Part shown: one piece after another, positions 59,201-63,600 of the stretch
Numbering within the stretch: position 1 is the first letter of the stretch
Layout of the letters: every line of letters begins with the position of its first letter
Position numbers and translations under genes: made by a program
The notes under the pieces: generated by a model
The model's database searches: none
The model's input: the letters and a program-made list of their open reading frames with translations, nothing else
Told to the model about the DNA's origin: nothing
Assembly (NCBI RefSeq): GCF_029931775.1
Contig: NC_079325.1
Location: 39,038,673 to 39,102,672 of the forward strand
Direction of reading: 5' to 3'
DNA: 64,000 nucleotides
Source of the DNA: Euleptes europaea
Lineage: Eukaryota > Chordata > Lepidosauria > Squamata > Sphaerodactylidae

Positions 59201-61639
59201 AGGCAAAGAGCAAGGTGGAAGAACCCACGCTGGATCCGGAGAGAGGGAGTCACCTGGTTGTTCCAAACCAGAATGCTGAAATCGCCACTATGGCTGAAAA
59301 ATGTGTCTCAGCAGAAACTCAGCAAGGAGCAGCTCCCAATCCTCCTCAAGTAGATTCTGGGTCAGTCTTGGGAAGTGTATGTGTGTGTTGTGCTCATGCC
59401 TGCCTTGAGCTGCATCTATTTCACCTCCTCCCCATTTGTTGGCAATGCAGACGTGTTGCAGGGCAGAGTGAGCTGGCTTCGGTCTTGTGTGATCTGCTTC
59501 TCCCCCCCCCTTAAAATCCTCAGTCTACCAAATTTTTAAAAATTTGGAACACACATGGAAGACATGAAGCTGCTTTATACCGAATCAGAGTCACGATTGT
59601 CTGCTCAGACTAGCAGCGGCTTTCCAGAGTTTCAGGCAGAGGTCACCACCTGCTATCTGATCCTTAACTGGAGATGCCAGGGATTGAACCTGGGACCTTC
59701 TGCCTGCTAAGCAGATGTTCTGCTGCTGAGCCACGGCCCCTCCCTTTACCAAGCAGTAGTGAATACTCAAGATCAGTTAATGGTGAAGGCCTGTCCAATT
59801 TGCAGTGTGTAAGCCTGGATGTGTGCACTTACTTTAGAAGGGTCATGTTGACATGGACCAAGGTCCAGCAGTCTTTGCAAGAACGCCAGCTTACCAGGCA
59901 GGCTCCGGTGGGTCACACCCTGCTTTCTGCCTATCCCTGCTTAAGGTCACAGCCTATGTGCCTTTCAGCAGCAATGCCAATGGAGCTGTGGACCCCTTCA
60001 TGTTACTTCTTCCCTGCTGAGTCCTCTTAGGACAGCAAGTAAATGACTACAGAAGCTGTATGGTTTGGCCAGTATGGTGCTCTGAACTTCCTGCTTGTGG
60101 TGTGGCTCCCAAGCACCTTTTAAAACTGACTGCCTTTTAGCCATCTAATTGGGCATACAACCCAGGACCCAAATGCTAAGAGGTGGGGAGTGAGTGGGAT
60201 CGCAGCTCTGTTGTATGGGCAGGCTTTTGCATACTGCATCTTTCCCCCCCTCCCTTTCCTGAAGTCAGATAATTCCACTTGACTCCTCTTCTTTCTTTTC
60301 TCAGCCTCCATGAAGACCAGGGCAATATGTCTAAAGCTGTAACTCGACAGTCCCATATGTCAGGAGGGCAACCGGAAGAGGATGAAGATGAAGAATTGGT
60401 AAGGAGATTGCGGGGGGCTCATTCCCAGAAGATTCTGGCCTTGGCACTTTTCAGTATGCTGCAGAGATGAATCCACTGGCATTTAGACTGGCAGATCCAT
60501 GTTTAATGTTTGGAGGCATTTACTTGGGTTTCCTATCTGTATTCAGATAGTGGTCATTGGGTGCAGACCAGTTGCCTCGCTTTTTGCTGTTGTGGTGGTG
60601 TTGGTTGTTTAAAAACGTAAAGGGAAATGAACTTGGGTAACGTCTGGTGAAATCCATTCAGGGTCCAAACATGACTGATAATGATCAGAGGAGGAGAAAT
60701 TTCCCTGCCTTGTCTGTGGCTCGCCAAAGAGTAACCAAGTAACAAAAGTCAAGGAAATAGGTGCACGCGTGCATAAAACAACTTGAGAACTTGAAGAGTG
60801 GGAGAAGACTAGAAATAAACAGTCGACAGACTTTCCACAAATGCTAATGTCCCCCTTTCAGGATACTAGAAGCTTGTAGGGGTTTGAACAGGCCAATATT
60901 GTAATCCTCCTCTCTTCCCCCCTGCCCTTCATTGACTCACAATCCTCCATGCCTCCTGGAGGCTATTGAACATGCTCAGTTCTTATCTGGCTGGTTTGGG
61001 GAGAGGGTTACTGCTTTTTTCAATGTATGTATGCATACACGGCAATATTTGCTTACCTGGAGAATCTCCCCACTGTGCAGAAACCACTCCTTTATCTGCG
61101 GGTGGCCCCATTTGTTGTCCTGCTCATGGGCACTTCAGCTAATTTATTGTGAAGTCAAACTGGGGCCCATGCAGACACTTTCCCAAATATTCCTCCCCAA
61201 GGAACTCTTAAAGGGTTGAGCTTCCAGCCTCCCCCACTTTTTAACTCTCAATTTCACAAGGGTAATGAGCATCCTCAGGCTTAATCCAGCTAATCTTAGA
61301 GGATTTCCTTTTTAATTTAGGTGTTCTATACACCTGAGGAGTGTGTAGACACTGTAGATGGCTTGGCTTTGTTGCTTTTGTAGCTGATGCAAGCCATCTA
61401 TTTTTACCATTAGATATCATAGTGGTGATGGTGGTGAAATATGGCTACTTCACATTCCAGAATGTAACTTTTCTTAGCAAAAGAGGTACGCAACCCTGTC
61501 TGCAGCCCTCTCCTTCTGTGCTCAGCAGTGTTGACCTAACCCATCTCTTGGGGATTTTCAGAGCCTGAAGGGCCGGCCTCCTCCGACCCCCCTCTTTGGG
61601 GATGATGATGACGATGATGACCTGGATTGGCTTGGGTGA
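26246..61639 (+). CDS. FKBP15: FKBP15 (WAFL), complete gene, 29 coding exons
   Basis: FK506-binding protein 15 is an early-endosome, actin-associated protein linked in the literature to WASH and endocytic transport. The 29 exons listed below total 3615 nt, 1204 codons plus stop, with phases agreeing at every junction. Layout by residue: N-terminus matching human (FGGAEEDDADFLSPTGGARL), WH1-like domain about 72-170, FKBP domain about 190-288, Pro/Gln/Ser linker about 290-490, coiled coil about 500-905, conserved VKKIMNQVFQSL block 903-938, acidic variable region 939-1179, and tail GRPPPTPLFGDDDDDDDLDW plus LG. The start is supported by an in-frame TGA at 26228. Near-identity of these blocks to human, as recalled, makes the assignment firm. 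One exon (24) and a possible microexon differ from the human protein. Confidence 0.97.
26560..26705 (+). repeat. CR1-like LINE 3' end in intron 1
   Basis: It carries GGCCACTGTGTGAACAGACT and ACTTGATGGACCTTGGTCTG, a 3' tail common in reptile genomes. The clade is inferred. A (TA)n run follows at 26752-26771. Confidence 0.55.
26832..27269 (-). repeat. 5S-rRNA-derived SINE split by a long-TIR MITE
   Basis: The pieces at 26832-26870 and 27085-27269 form one reverse-oriented 5S SINE (CTGCTTAGCTTCTGAAATCT is the complement of the 5S-like head). The MITE sits between near-identical 8-mers cttatggc and cctatggc. Confidence 0.8.
26871..27084. mobile_element. Long inverted-repeat MITE, copy 1 (214 bp)
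   Basis: The arms begin TGTTACCGCACTAGGTATTC and end GAATACCTAATGCGGTAACA, and pair over about 50 bp through CCCAGCGATGTAT. The interior AGCTAAAGGGGCCAAACAAA is shared with copy 2 at 35.3 kb. No coding capacity; the superfamily is not assigned. Confidence 0.8.
27270..29070. other. FKBP15 intron 1, unrecognised part
   Basis: No exon or named repeat was seen. The 133-codon frame at 28212-28613 is Cys-rich (CSRCWCLSS, CRPCRDCCLC), but it has no flanking splice sites that fit the gene and no homologue I recognise. Confidence 0.4.
29075..29235. repeat. Foldback repeat, diverged member
   Basis: CAGTGCCATCTTAAAGACTA on the left is mirrored by GTTTAAGGTGCCACAGGG on the right, with CATATTG-like inner complementarity. 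It is related to the elements at 9.9 and 24.7 kb. Confidence 0.5.
29504..29613 (+). CDS. FKBP15: FKBP15 exon 2
   Basis: Residues 18-54 plus one base. The acceptor is CTCCATACAG and the donor G/GTGAGT. It encodes RLASLFGLDKT, then GNEFFQYTAPKQPKKGQ, one of the most conserved parts of the protein. Confidence 0.95.
29614..31013 (+). other. FKBP15: FKBP15 intron 2, nothing recognised
   Basis: About 1.4 kb without a named repeat or exon-like segment. Confidence 0.4.
31014..31107 (+). CDS. FKBP15: FKBP15 exon 3
   Basis: Residues 55-85 plus two bases. A Ser/Pro-rich linker leads into the WH1-like domain (SVFIATAVHAYRF). The donor is TT/GTAAGT. Confidence 0.93.
31295..31490 (+). repeat. tRNA-derived SINE in intron 3
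   Basis: The head GGGCATGTCTCAGTGGCAGA and the body CTACCTGAAACCTGGAGAGT belong to the same family as at 12.3 and 16.9 kb. Confidence 0.65.
32359..32428 (+). CDS. FKBP15: FKBP15 exon 4
   Basis: Residues 86-109: ANGQYVKQGKYGAAVVGSHS then TKE, within the WH1-like domain. Acceptor ACAATTCAG, donor GAG/GTGAGA. Confidence 0.93.
32911..32985 (+). CDS. FKBP15: FKBP15 exon 5
   Basis: Residues 110-134: YRILLYINQQQQVTAARIH then SGFVFT, the middle of the WH1-like domain. Acceptor GGAATCCAG, donor ACG/GTAAGC. Confidence 0.93.
34258..34496 (+). repeat. Sauria-type SINE in intron 5
   Basis: The tRNA-like head is GGTGGTGTAGTTAGAGTGCT, then GGTTCGAGTCC. The body is CCTTGGGCCAGTCACACACA and GGGGTTGTTGTGAGGATAAA, with an AAATAAATAAA tail. 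This is the best-preserved Sauria copy here and a clue to a squamate host. Confidence 0.85.
34543..34641 (+). CDS. FKBP15: FKBP15 exon 6
   Basis: Residues 135-167: QPNNYSTFYDDQRQNWSVMF, then ESEKAAVDFSKQ, the end of the WH1-like domain. Acceptor CCATTCACAG, donor CAG/GTGTGT. Confidence 0.95.
35214..35296 (-). repeat. CR1 LINE 3' end fragment in intron 6
   Basis: AGAATCATAGAGTTGGAAGG then GTCATCTAGTCC, the complement of the CR1 3' terminus. Confidence 0.75.
35332..35543. mobile_element. Long inverted-repeat MITE, copy 2 (about 212 bp)
   Basis: The arms GGGGTTACCGCACTTTGTAT and (complement) GGGGATTACCGCACTTTTAT pair over about 60 bp. The interior matches copy 1 at 26.9 kb (AAACGTCTTCACAGCTAAAG). 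No clear target duplication was found. Confidence 0.8.
36335..36484 (+). CDS. FKBP15: FKBP15 exon 7
   Basis: Residues 168-217. It ends the WH1 region (LCIAKYN) and starts the FKBP domain: HQDLIVGEGQGVEIGDSLEV, then AFTGWLFQN. The position of FKBP12 Tyr26 is Phe here. Acceptor TTTTGTAG, donor CAG/GTGAAA. Confidence 0.94.
37135..37203 (+). CDS. FKBP15: FKBP15 exon 8
   Basis: Residues 218-240: VFDSNVNKDKLLRLKLGSG then KVIK. It holds the counterparts of FKBP12 Phe36-Asp37 (FD) and Val55-Ile56 (VI). Donor AAG/GTAGGT. Confidence 0.95.
37420..37675 (-). repeat. tRNA-derived SINE in intron 8
   Basis: The reverse complement carries ACTAGCCCAAGGTCACCCAG, the CCCCACAACAGACACC block and CTTAACCACTACACCACC. 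Confidence 0.82.
38060..38335 (+). repeat. L2-like LINE 3' end in intron 8
   Basis: A LINE C-terminal scrap (AGAAAGGGCCTTCTTAGGCA, GGAACTCCCTCCCCTGGGAG) with a 3' UTR ending TATAATAAATGA. Confidence 0.55.
38565..38708 (+). CDS. FKBP15: FKBP15 exon 9
   Basis: Residues 241-288, the end of the FKBP domain: GWEEGMIGMKKGGRRFLLVP, PALAYGSQGV, then PPDSTLAFEVEVKR. Counterparts of FKBP12 Trp59, Tyr82 and Phe99 are present. Acceptor AACGAAAG, donor CGG/GTGAGT. Confidence 0.95.
38828..38970 (+). CDS. FKBP15: FKBP15 exon 10
   Basis: Residues 289-335 plus two bases, in the Pro/Ser-rich linker after the FKBP domain. Acceptor CCCTTAG, donor GG/GTGAGA. The sequence is poorly conserved against human, but phase and position fit. 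Confidence 0.88.
39040..39140 (+). repeat. CR1-like fragment in intron 10
   Basis: GGTCCTTCTGGACCAGACCT and TTTCCAGCCAGATGCTTCTA resemble a CR1-linked repeat common in reptiles. Weakly supported. Confidence 0.4.
39745..39872 (+). repeat. LINE 3' tail in intron 10
   Basis: ACCCGCCCTGAGCCTGGCCT then GGGAAGGGCGGGTTATAAAT and an AAATAAATAAA tail, a 3' end of L2/CR1-type LINEs in lizards. Confidence 0.6.
40352..40400 (+). CDS. FKBP15: FKBP15 exon 11
   Basis: Residues 336-352: GEPAVRVKSNSISEQLA. Human has GEPALRTKSNSLSEQLA. Acceptor ATCTTGTAG, donor GCG/GTAAGT. Confidence 0.94.
40600..40712 (+). repeat. CR1 LINE 3' end in intron 11
   Basis: GGGGGTTGGACTAGATGGCC then CCTTCCAGCTCTACGATTCT, the sense CR1 terminus. 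Confidence 0.75.
41080..41199 (+). CDS. FKBP15: FKBP15 exon 12
   Basis: Residues 353-392: AKAKLISRMAKMGQPMLPFL, then QLDSSDSEME. It is a strongly conserved short block in the linker. Acceptor TCTTTCCCAG, donor GAG/GTGGGC. Confidence 0.95.
41866..42060 (-). repeat. L2/CR1-clade LINE 3' UTR fragment in intron 12
   Basis: CAATAAACAATGTAGTAGGA and surroundings match the 3' UTR of the LINE at 19.7-19.8 kb (CAATAAACAATGCAATAGGA). Confidence 0.65.
42128..42224 (+). CDS. FKBP15: FKBP15 exon 13
   Basis: Residues 393-424 plus one base, a Pro/Gln-rich linker (PSSPLKPSPQTTLPQMTAH). Acceptor TTTCCCCAG, donor G/GTAAAG. Confidence 0.9.
42225..42958 (+). other. FKBP15: FKBP15 intron 13, nothing recognised
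   Basis: No named repeat or exon-like segment was seen. Confidence 0.4.
42959..43062 (+). CDS. FKBP15: FKBP15 exon 14
   Basis: Residues 425-459: SGLQMSSGAIMPAALQSHSV, then VPGTAQAFQ. Human has a similar SHSAVSGNAQSFQ end. Acceptor CTCTTAG, donor CAG/GTACGG. Confidence 0.92.
43545..43569 (+). repeat. (AC)n microsatellite in intron 14
   Basis: A perfect dinucleotide run of about 12 units. Confidence 0.9.
43675..43768 (+). CDS. FKBP15: FKBP15 exon 15
   Basis: Residues 460-490 plus one base: PYAGVTYAYPQATPATSQLQ, then PVGPMYPAPFQ. Acceptor CTCCCTCAG, donor G/GTATGC. Confidence 0.94.
44390..45110 (+). repeat. tRNA-derived SINE, third family, split by a hAT MITE
   Basis: The left part carries GACCTGAGTTCGATCCTGAC (B-box like) and GTTGACTCAGCCTTCCATCC. 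The right part (45002-45110) carries ATGGGTCAGGAATGACCCGG and GGGGACCTTTACCTTTAAGG. The MITE sits between the two halves. Confidence 0.82.
44586..45001. mobile_element. hAT MITE, 416 bp, with perfect 8-bp duplication
   Basis: Inverted ends CAGGGGTGGGGAAC and GTTCCCCACCCCTG are exact over 14 bp. The duplication ctgtaaac occurs at 44578-44585 and 45002-45009. No coding capacity. Confidence 0.93.
45401..45507 (+). CDS. FKBP15: FKBP15 exon 16
   Basis: Residues 491-526: GSFLMTEARQQNTEIRLAVG then KVADKIDHLADK, the start of the coiled coil. Acceptor ATTGCTGCAG after a C-run, donor AAG/GTAATG. Confidence 0.95.
45733..45934. mobile_element. hAT-type MITE with TAGGG ends, 202 bp
   Basis: Ends TAGGGTTGCCAAC and CTGGCAACCCTA form inverted repeats. 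The duplication gtgcagtg occurs at 45725-45732 and 45935-45942. A worn copy may lie at about 41546-41812. Confidence 0.88.
46033..46440 (-). repeat. L2/CR1-clade LINE 3' fragment in intron 16
   Basis: The minus-strand ORF scrap (AGENLLLIPGLKEVRLCSAR, then AFGALGPTW) matches the fragment at 1-420 in type. The 3' UTR lies toward 46.0 kb after an (ATT)n run. Confidence 0.65.
47321..47428 (+). CDS. FKBP15: FKBP15 exon 17
   Basis: Residues 527-562: VNELQKQNSSHSLLPG, then VTMETTMIMSNIQRIIQ, almost the same as human. Acceptor TTCCTTCCAG, donor CAG/GTGAGG. Confidence 0.95.
47680..47835 (+). repeat. MIR-like old SINE in intron 17
   Basis: GATAGGCTTAGGCAAACCAC then CTCACCTTGCAGGGCTGCTG resemble a worn core SINE. 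Confidence 0.4.
48205..48299 (+). CDS. FKBP15: FKBP15 exon 18
   Basis: Residues 563-593 plus two bases: ENERLKQEIFEKSSRIEEQN, then EKISELIDRNQ. Acceptor CTTGTTGCAG, donor AG/GTGAGG. Coiled coil. Confidence 0.96.
48333..48510 (+). pseudogene. Relic duplicate of FKBP15 exon 19 (possible alternative exon)
   Basis: Bases 48343-48379 match exon 19 (49085-49121) at 33 of 37 positions. The shared peptide is EQSDLLMEQRNT against EQSNLLMEKRNT, and LHA follows directly, as if 13 codons of exon 19 were lost. A usable AG (48331-48332, after CTCTCTACTTTGTAA) and a GTAAGT donor (48511) would define an open 178-nt exon with the same phases as exon 19 (2 in, 0 out). After LHA the peptide (PPYWRSSPRSQ...) is not coiled-coil-like. 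A decayed duplicate is more likely than a working exon. Confidence 0.6.
49078..49180 (+). CDS. FKBP15: FKBP15 exon 19
   Basis: Residues 594-628: RYVEQSNLLMEKRNTSLQIN, then NEHTQARVLHAEQEK. Acceptor CTCTTCCCAG, donor AAG/GTAAAC. Coiled coil. Confidence 0.95.
49421..49616. mobile_element. hAT MITE, 196 bp, with perfect 8-bp duplication
   Basis: Ends CAAAGGTTCCCAAACT and AGTTTGGGAAACTCTG pair at 14 of 16. The duplication cactaggg occurs at 49413-49420 and 49617-49624. Confidence 0.92.
49853..49885 (+). other. FKBP15: Candidate 33-nt cassette exon of FKBP15
   Basis: A strong acceptor (TTCTTCCCCCTGTTAG) is followed by 33 nt encoding HTLPLEQGWDQ and a strong donor (CAG/GTGAGG). It starts and ends in phase 0, as do the adjacent exon 19 end and exon 20 start, so inclusion would add 11 residues without a shift. 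I do not recall it in the human protein. Expression is unproven. Confidence 0.5.
50815..51050 (-). repeat. Sauria-type SINE in intron 19
   Basis: Reverse complement: ATTTATACCCCACCTTTGTC, ACAACAACCCTGTGAGGTAG, then GGGTCTCCCGGATCCTAGTC. Confidence 0.82.
51365..51575 (+). repeat. Sauria-type SINE in intron 19, head truncated
   Basis: AGGATCTGGGAGACCC, CACAGGGTTGTTGTGAGGAT and ATATAAATGAAGTAAATAAA. Confidence 0.82.
51655..51880 (+). repeat. CR1 LINE 3' region in intron 19
   Basis: AAAGGATTAGACAAATTCAT, then CCTCCATGTTCAGAGAC and GAATACC, all typical of the CR1 3' coding end and UTR. Confidence 0.65.
52177..52348 (+). CDS. FKBP15: FKBP15 exon 20
   Basis: Residues 629-685 plus one base: VKVAEELAAATAQISRLQLE, then LTDHQKKEMDL. 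Acceptor TCACTCTGCAG, donor G/GTAAGG. Coiled coil. Confidence 0.95.
52660..52900 (+). repeat. LINE C-terminal scrap in intron 20
   Basis: GATGGCCCCCGGTCTTTGGA and ATTGAAGAGTCCTTTATTCA look like a worn L2-like LINE end. Confidence 0.4.
53150..53320 (+). repeat. MIR-like old SINE in intron 20
   Basis: TGGTTCAGATTTGACCACTG, then TCCTTAGGCTGACCACTCTC, the worn core-SINE pattern. Confidence 0.4.
53536..53672 (+). CDS. FKBP15: FKBP15 exon 21
   Basis: Residues 686-731: DLQQSSEDARSRFQVEKQSR, then LEEELSDLRVEKENLEK. Acceptor CCTTGCACAG, donor AAG/GTAGGA. Coiled coil. Confidence 0.95.
54320..54487 (-). repeat. tRNA-derived SINE in intron 21
   Basis: AGGGATGAAACCTGGGACCC then AAAGCAGATGGCATATCACT is the complement of a tRNA-like head. 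Confidence 0.65.
54547..54702 (+). CDS. FKBP15: FKBP15 exon 22
   Basis: Residues 732-783: NLAERKKKSLLERGQAEEEM, DEIRRSYQEELDKLRQLLKK, then ARTSTDQVASEQ. Acceptor TTGTTTCAG after a C-run, donor CAG/GTGAGA. Confidence 0.96.
54994..55146 (+). CDS. FKBP15: FKBP15 exon 23
   Basis: Residues 784-834: ISLMQAELESQWEAKCERML, then EERDAQQQKVSQLEEK. The start is set at TCTGGTAG/ATT because ISLMQAEL aligns with human LSLVQAEL. A second AG at 55007-55008 with a better pyrimidine tract would start the exon 15 nt later. Donor AAA/GTAGGT. Confidence 0.88.
55162..55198. repeat. Alternating purine-pyrimidine tract near the exon 23 donor
   Basis: 37 nt of unbroken alternation (GT, GC, CA steps) with a perfect 16-bp palindrome CGTGTGCGCGCACACG at 55170-55185. 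It begins 16 nt after exon 23. Confidence 0.9.
55677..55769 (+). CDS. FKBP15: FKBP15 exon 24, coiled-coil exon not recalled in human
   Basis: Residues 835-865: LLQLKTTKSLEDEKLLVLQE, then QLEQLEHVKNK. It is 93 nt, phase 0 to 0, with acceptor TTACTTCCAG and donor AAG/GTGAGG. The heptad pattern suits the coiled coil. In the human protein as I recall it, the exon 23 counterpart (QLQEK) joins directly to the exon 25 counterpart (CLALQAQ). Confidence 0.85.
56092..56280 (-). repeat. tRNA-derived SINE in intron 24
   Basis: CTTCACAACAACCCTGTGAG, TTTGAACCCAGGACTTTCCA, then CACTCTAACCACTATGTGAC, the complement of a tRNA-like head. Confidence 0.65.
56312..56422 (+). CDS. FKBP15: FKBP15 exon 25
   Basis: Residues 866-902: YLVLQSQVAALKAHYEERIQ, then ELEKHHGRPSSVDSTEE. 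This is the end of the coiled coil. Acceptor CACCCCCCAG, donor GAG/GTGAGT. Confidence 0.93.
56913..57232 (+). repeat. tRNA-derived SINE in intron 25, full length
   Basis: GGTGGTGTAGGGGTTAAGAG, GGTTTGATTCCCCACTCCTC, ACCTTGGGCTAGTCACAGTT and a CTTCTTCTTCT end. Confidence 0.87.
57530..57637 (+). CDS. FKBP15: FKBP15 exon 26
   Basis: Residues 903-938: VKKIMNQVFQSLRGQFELEE, then PYTGREVLGIVMNTIK. This is the conserved block after the coiled coil. Acceptor GTTCTCCAG, donor AAG/GTACAG. Confidence 0.96.
57640..58730 (+). other. FKBP15: FKBP15 intron 26, nothing recognised
   Basis: No named repeat or exon-like segment. The 141-codon minus frame at 57796-58221 shows no known motif. Confidence 0.4.
58732..59360 (+). 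CDS. FKBP15: FKBP15 exon 27
   Basis: Residues 939-1147 plus two bases. It opens TVTLQLLERHEERGESSSEE, where human has MVTLQLLNQQEQEKEESSSE, then becomes Pro/Glu/Ser/Ala-rich and poorly conserved. The donor is chosen as GG/GTCAGT at 59361 because exon 28 needs two bases carried over; it is a weaker donor than the others. Reading through would stop at 59515-59517. Confidence 0.85.
59556..59745 (-). repeat. tRNA-derived SINE in intron 27
   Basis: GACATGAAGCTGCTTTATAC, CCAGGGATTGAACCTGGGAC, then GCTGCTGAGCCACGGCCCCT. Confidence 0.82.
60305..60398 (+). CDS. FKBP15: FKBP15 exon 28
   Basis: Residues 1148-1179: LHEDQGNMSKAVTRQSHMSG, then GQPEEDEDEEL. Acidic. Acceptor CTTTTCTCAG, donor TTG/GTAAGG. 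Confidence 0.9.
61562..61639 (+). CDS. FKBP15: FKBP15 exon 29 and stop
   Basis: Residues 1180-1204: SLKGRPPPTPLFG, seven Asp, then LDWLG and TGA. Human ends almost identically (DIDWLG). Acceptor GGGATTTTCAG. Confidence 0.96.
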   Translation, partial: SLKGRPPPTPLFGDDDDDDDLDWLG

Positions 61640-63450
61640 ATGACTGGACAAACAACACGGCAAGATTTGGTGTGGGTGCGAAGTGATTTAGCAAGCTATG
61701 GCCTGAATTGGATGGCACTGTTGTAGTGGAGCTCCCTGGATTGCTTATTCGGGGCAGGGCAGCCCCTGCAAGTTGCTGACCATTACATGCGTGGTGCAGG
61801 GTTGAAGACCTTGTCTGCGTGCCCTGACTTCTGTGAGCCTGGACCAAGTCAAGAAGCCAGCCTCTCTCTTGCATGCACACATCTGTCCTGCTAATCCTAC
61901 TTATGCAAACAAGGAGATGGAGGAGGGACTGGGAATGGGCCCTCCCCAGTTGCAGGATTCCTTCTCCATGTGAACGTCAGATCAAAGGCTCAGAGGTGTT
62001 TAGTTTCCCCCCTCCAGCTCCCTGGACCTTGGATGCTTTTTGCAAGAAGTTCTGTAATTCCAAACCCATGCCTCTGCTTACTTTGATGGCAGGCAAGTGT
62101 AGGTTGGTTAGGATCACAGGAGCAATTCCCTGTGATGCCCTGTTTGCACAGTGAGGTGGGCAGGGGTGGGGAATGTAGTTAGCATTTAGCTCTGCTTTCT
62201 GTCTGGCACTGCAGGAGGGTCCAACCCTTTGACACTGGCAGTTCCTTAAGTGCCCACTAACTGCTGGGAATCTAAATTGCTAGAGGCCTCTGAAAGGTGA
62301 GAGGCAGCATGCATGGATGATCCTACTATTCTTTTCCTGGATGAGAGGTATTGATCGCCGTTCTCTTGGCCCTGTTCTCTTGGGCGTATTTCTGGTGACC
62401 TTTAATCCTGTTCAGATAGCCTGTCCCATTAACCTGTGTGTGTGTTGAGGGGTAGGGAGAAGCATCTGTGGTTTACCAGCAAACCTGATGAAATGTTAAA
62501 CTAGTCCTGGCTAGCCTTTTGCCTTCAAGTTGTTTTGCACAACGCAAGTTAATTTTGACCTCCGGTGTAAAGCAGCCTGTTTAAAGAAGAGATTTTAGGG
62601 CCCTCCTTGTATCCATGAGCCCCCCAACCCCATATGTGAACCTTCCCAATACACACGTCTGGGGCAGATTGTTGAATTTTTACCTGGCTTATGGGACCAG
62701 CTGCTTATCTTGTCCTTGAGGCACAAAGCAGTATTCAAAATGAACGGTTACACGTGTACCTTTTAGGGGCGCTCTGGATATTACCCTTGCCTCTTTGCGT
62801 CCTCAGGAGCTTCTGAAACAAACTTGCAGGGTAAGCATCCCAAACTCTTGTTGGACTGTCTGGATACAAAGTGGATCTCGTCCAGTTACAGTTGTCTAAT
62901 CATGTGATCAGGCGTACAGCCAACCTGTGGCCACTGAGAACTATTTTTGAAGCTGCATCAACAGGATAACCATGATGTATGTATTGGCCTCTGGTACATA
63001 AATGGTGTCTTGCTGTTGCTGTTCTTGGATGGAGGGGGAGTTGACATACTTTATTCAGAGGAGAACGGATATTTAAATTATCCCACCTGGCATACTAAGT
63101 CTGGTATTTTATTCCGAGATTTGGCTTCTGCTTTTCTCCCCCCAACCCCAACAATATTAAGCTTTAGACTTGATAGGGGGAAAATACCCACTCTGGATGG
63201 ACAAACAAAGCACTTTGAAGGAAATGAAAGCTTTTGAATTCAGGTGGCTTAAAAACAAGCCAGGCCCCATGCTATCTCACCACTTGTCACCGTTACAGAT
63301 TTTCTTGTGTTGCCCTTTCGGCCTCTGGAGTAAGCGTGGTATTGAGCAGTTTGGAAGTGAAACCAGTGCCATGGCTCTCCTCTTGTTTAGATCATGACGG
63401 GATTAAAATGTGATCTCCTTGAACAATAAAAGTGCAATTTAAACTATCTT
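61640..63450 (+). other. FKBP15: FKBP15 3' UTR
   Basis: About 1.8 kb after the stop without a further exon. It ends near the polyadenylation signal, and I saw no earlier AATAAA in it. Confidence 0.75.
63425..63430 (+). terminator. FKBP15: FKBP15 polyadenylation signal AATAAA
   Basis: A canonical hexamer followed about 40 nt later by a GT-rich stretch (TGGGTTGGTTGG), as expected downstream of a cleavage site. Confidence 0.75.
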
Positions 63451-63499
63451 CGGGATCATTTTAAAAATCTGGGTTGGTTGGTTTAAACTTGCCATTTAC

Positions 63500-63600
63500 A
63501 TAGTGCTATATGGACATTAACTTGTTTCGACAATCCTCATAAGAGCCCTGTGTGGTAAGTTAGTATTATCCCCATACTGCAAATACTGATAATGAGATTC
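63500..63600 (+). repeat. MIR-like old SINE after FKBP15
   Basis: AAGTTAGTATTATCCCCATA and surrounding AATCCTCATAAGAG resemble the MIR core and 3' end. The rest of the window to 64000 shows nothing recognisable. By human synteny SLC31A2 should follow on the minus strand, but no exon of it is visible. Confidence 0.45.

Noticed and set aside
59361-59514. Continuation of exon 27 open frame as coding sequence
   Set aside because: It lacks similarity to FKBP15 and the phase of exon 28 demands a donor at 59361; it would only be read if the intron were retained.
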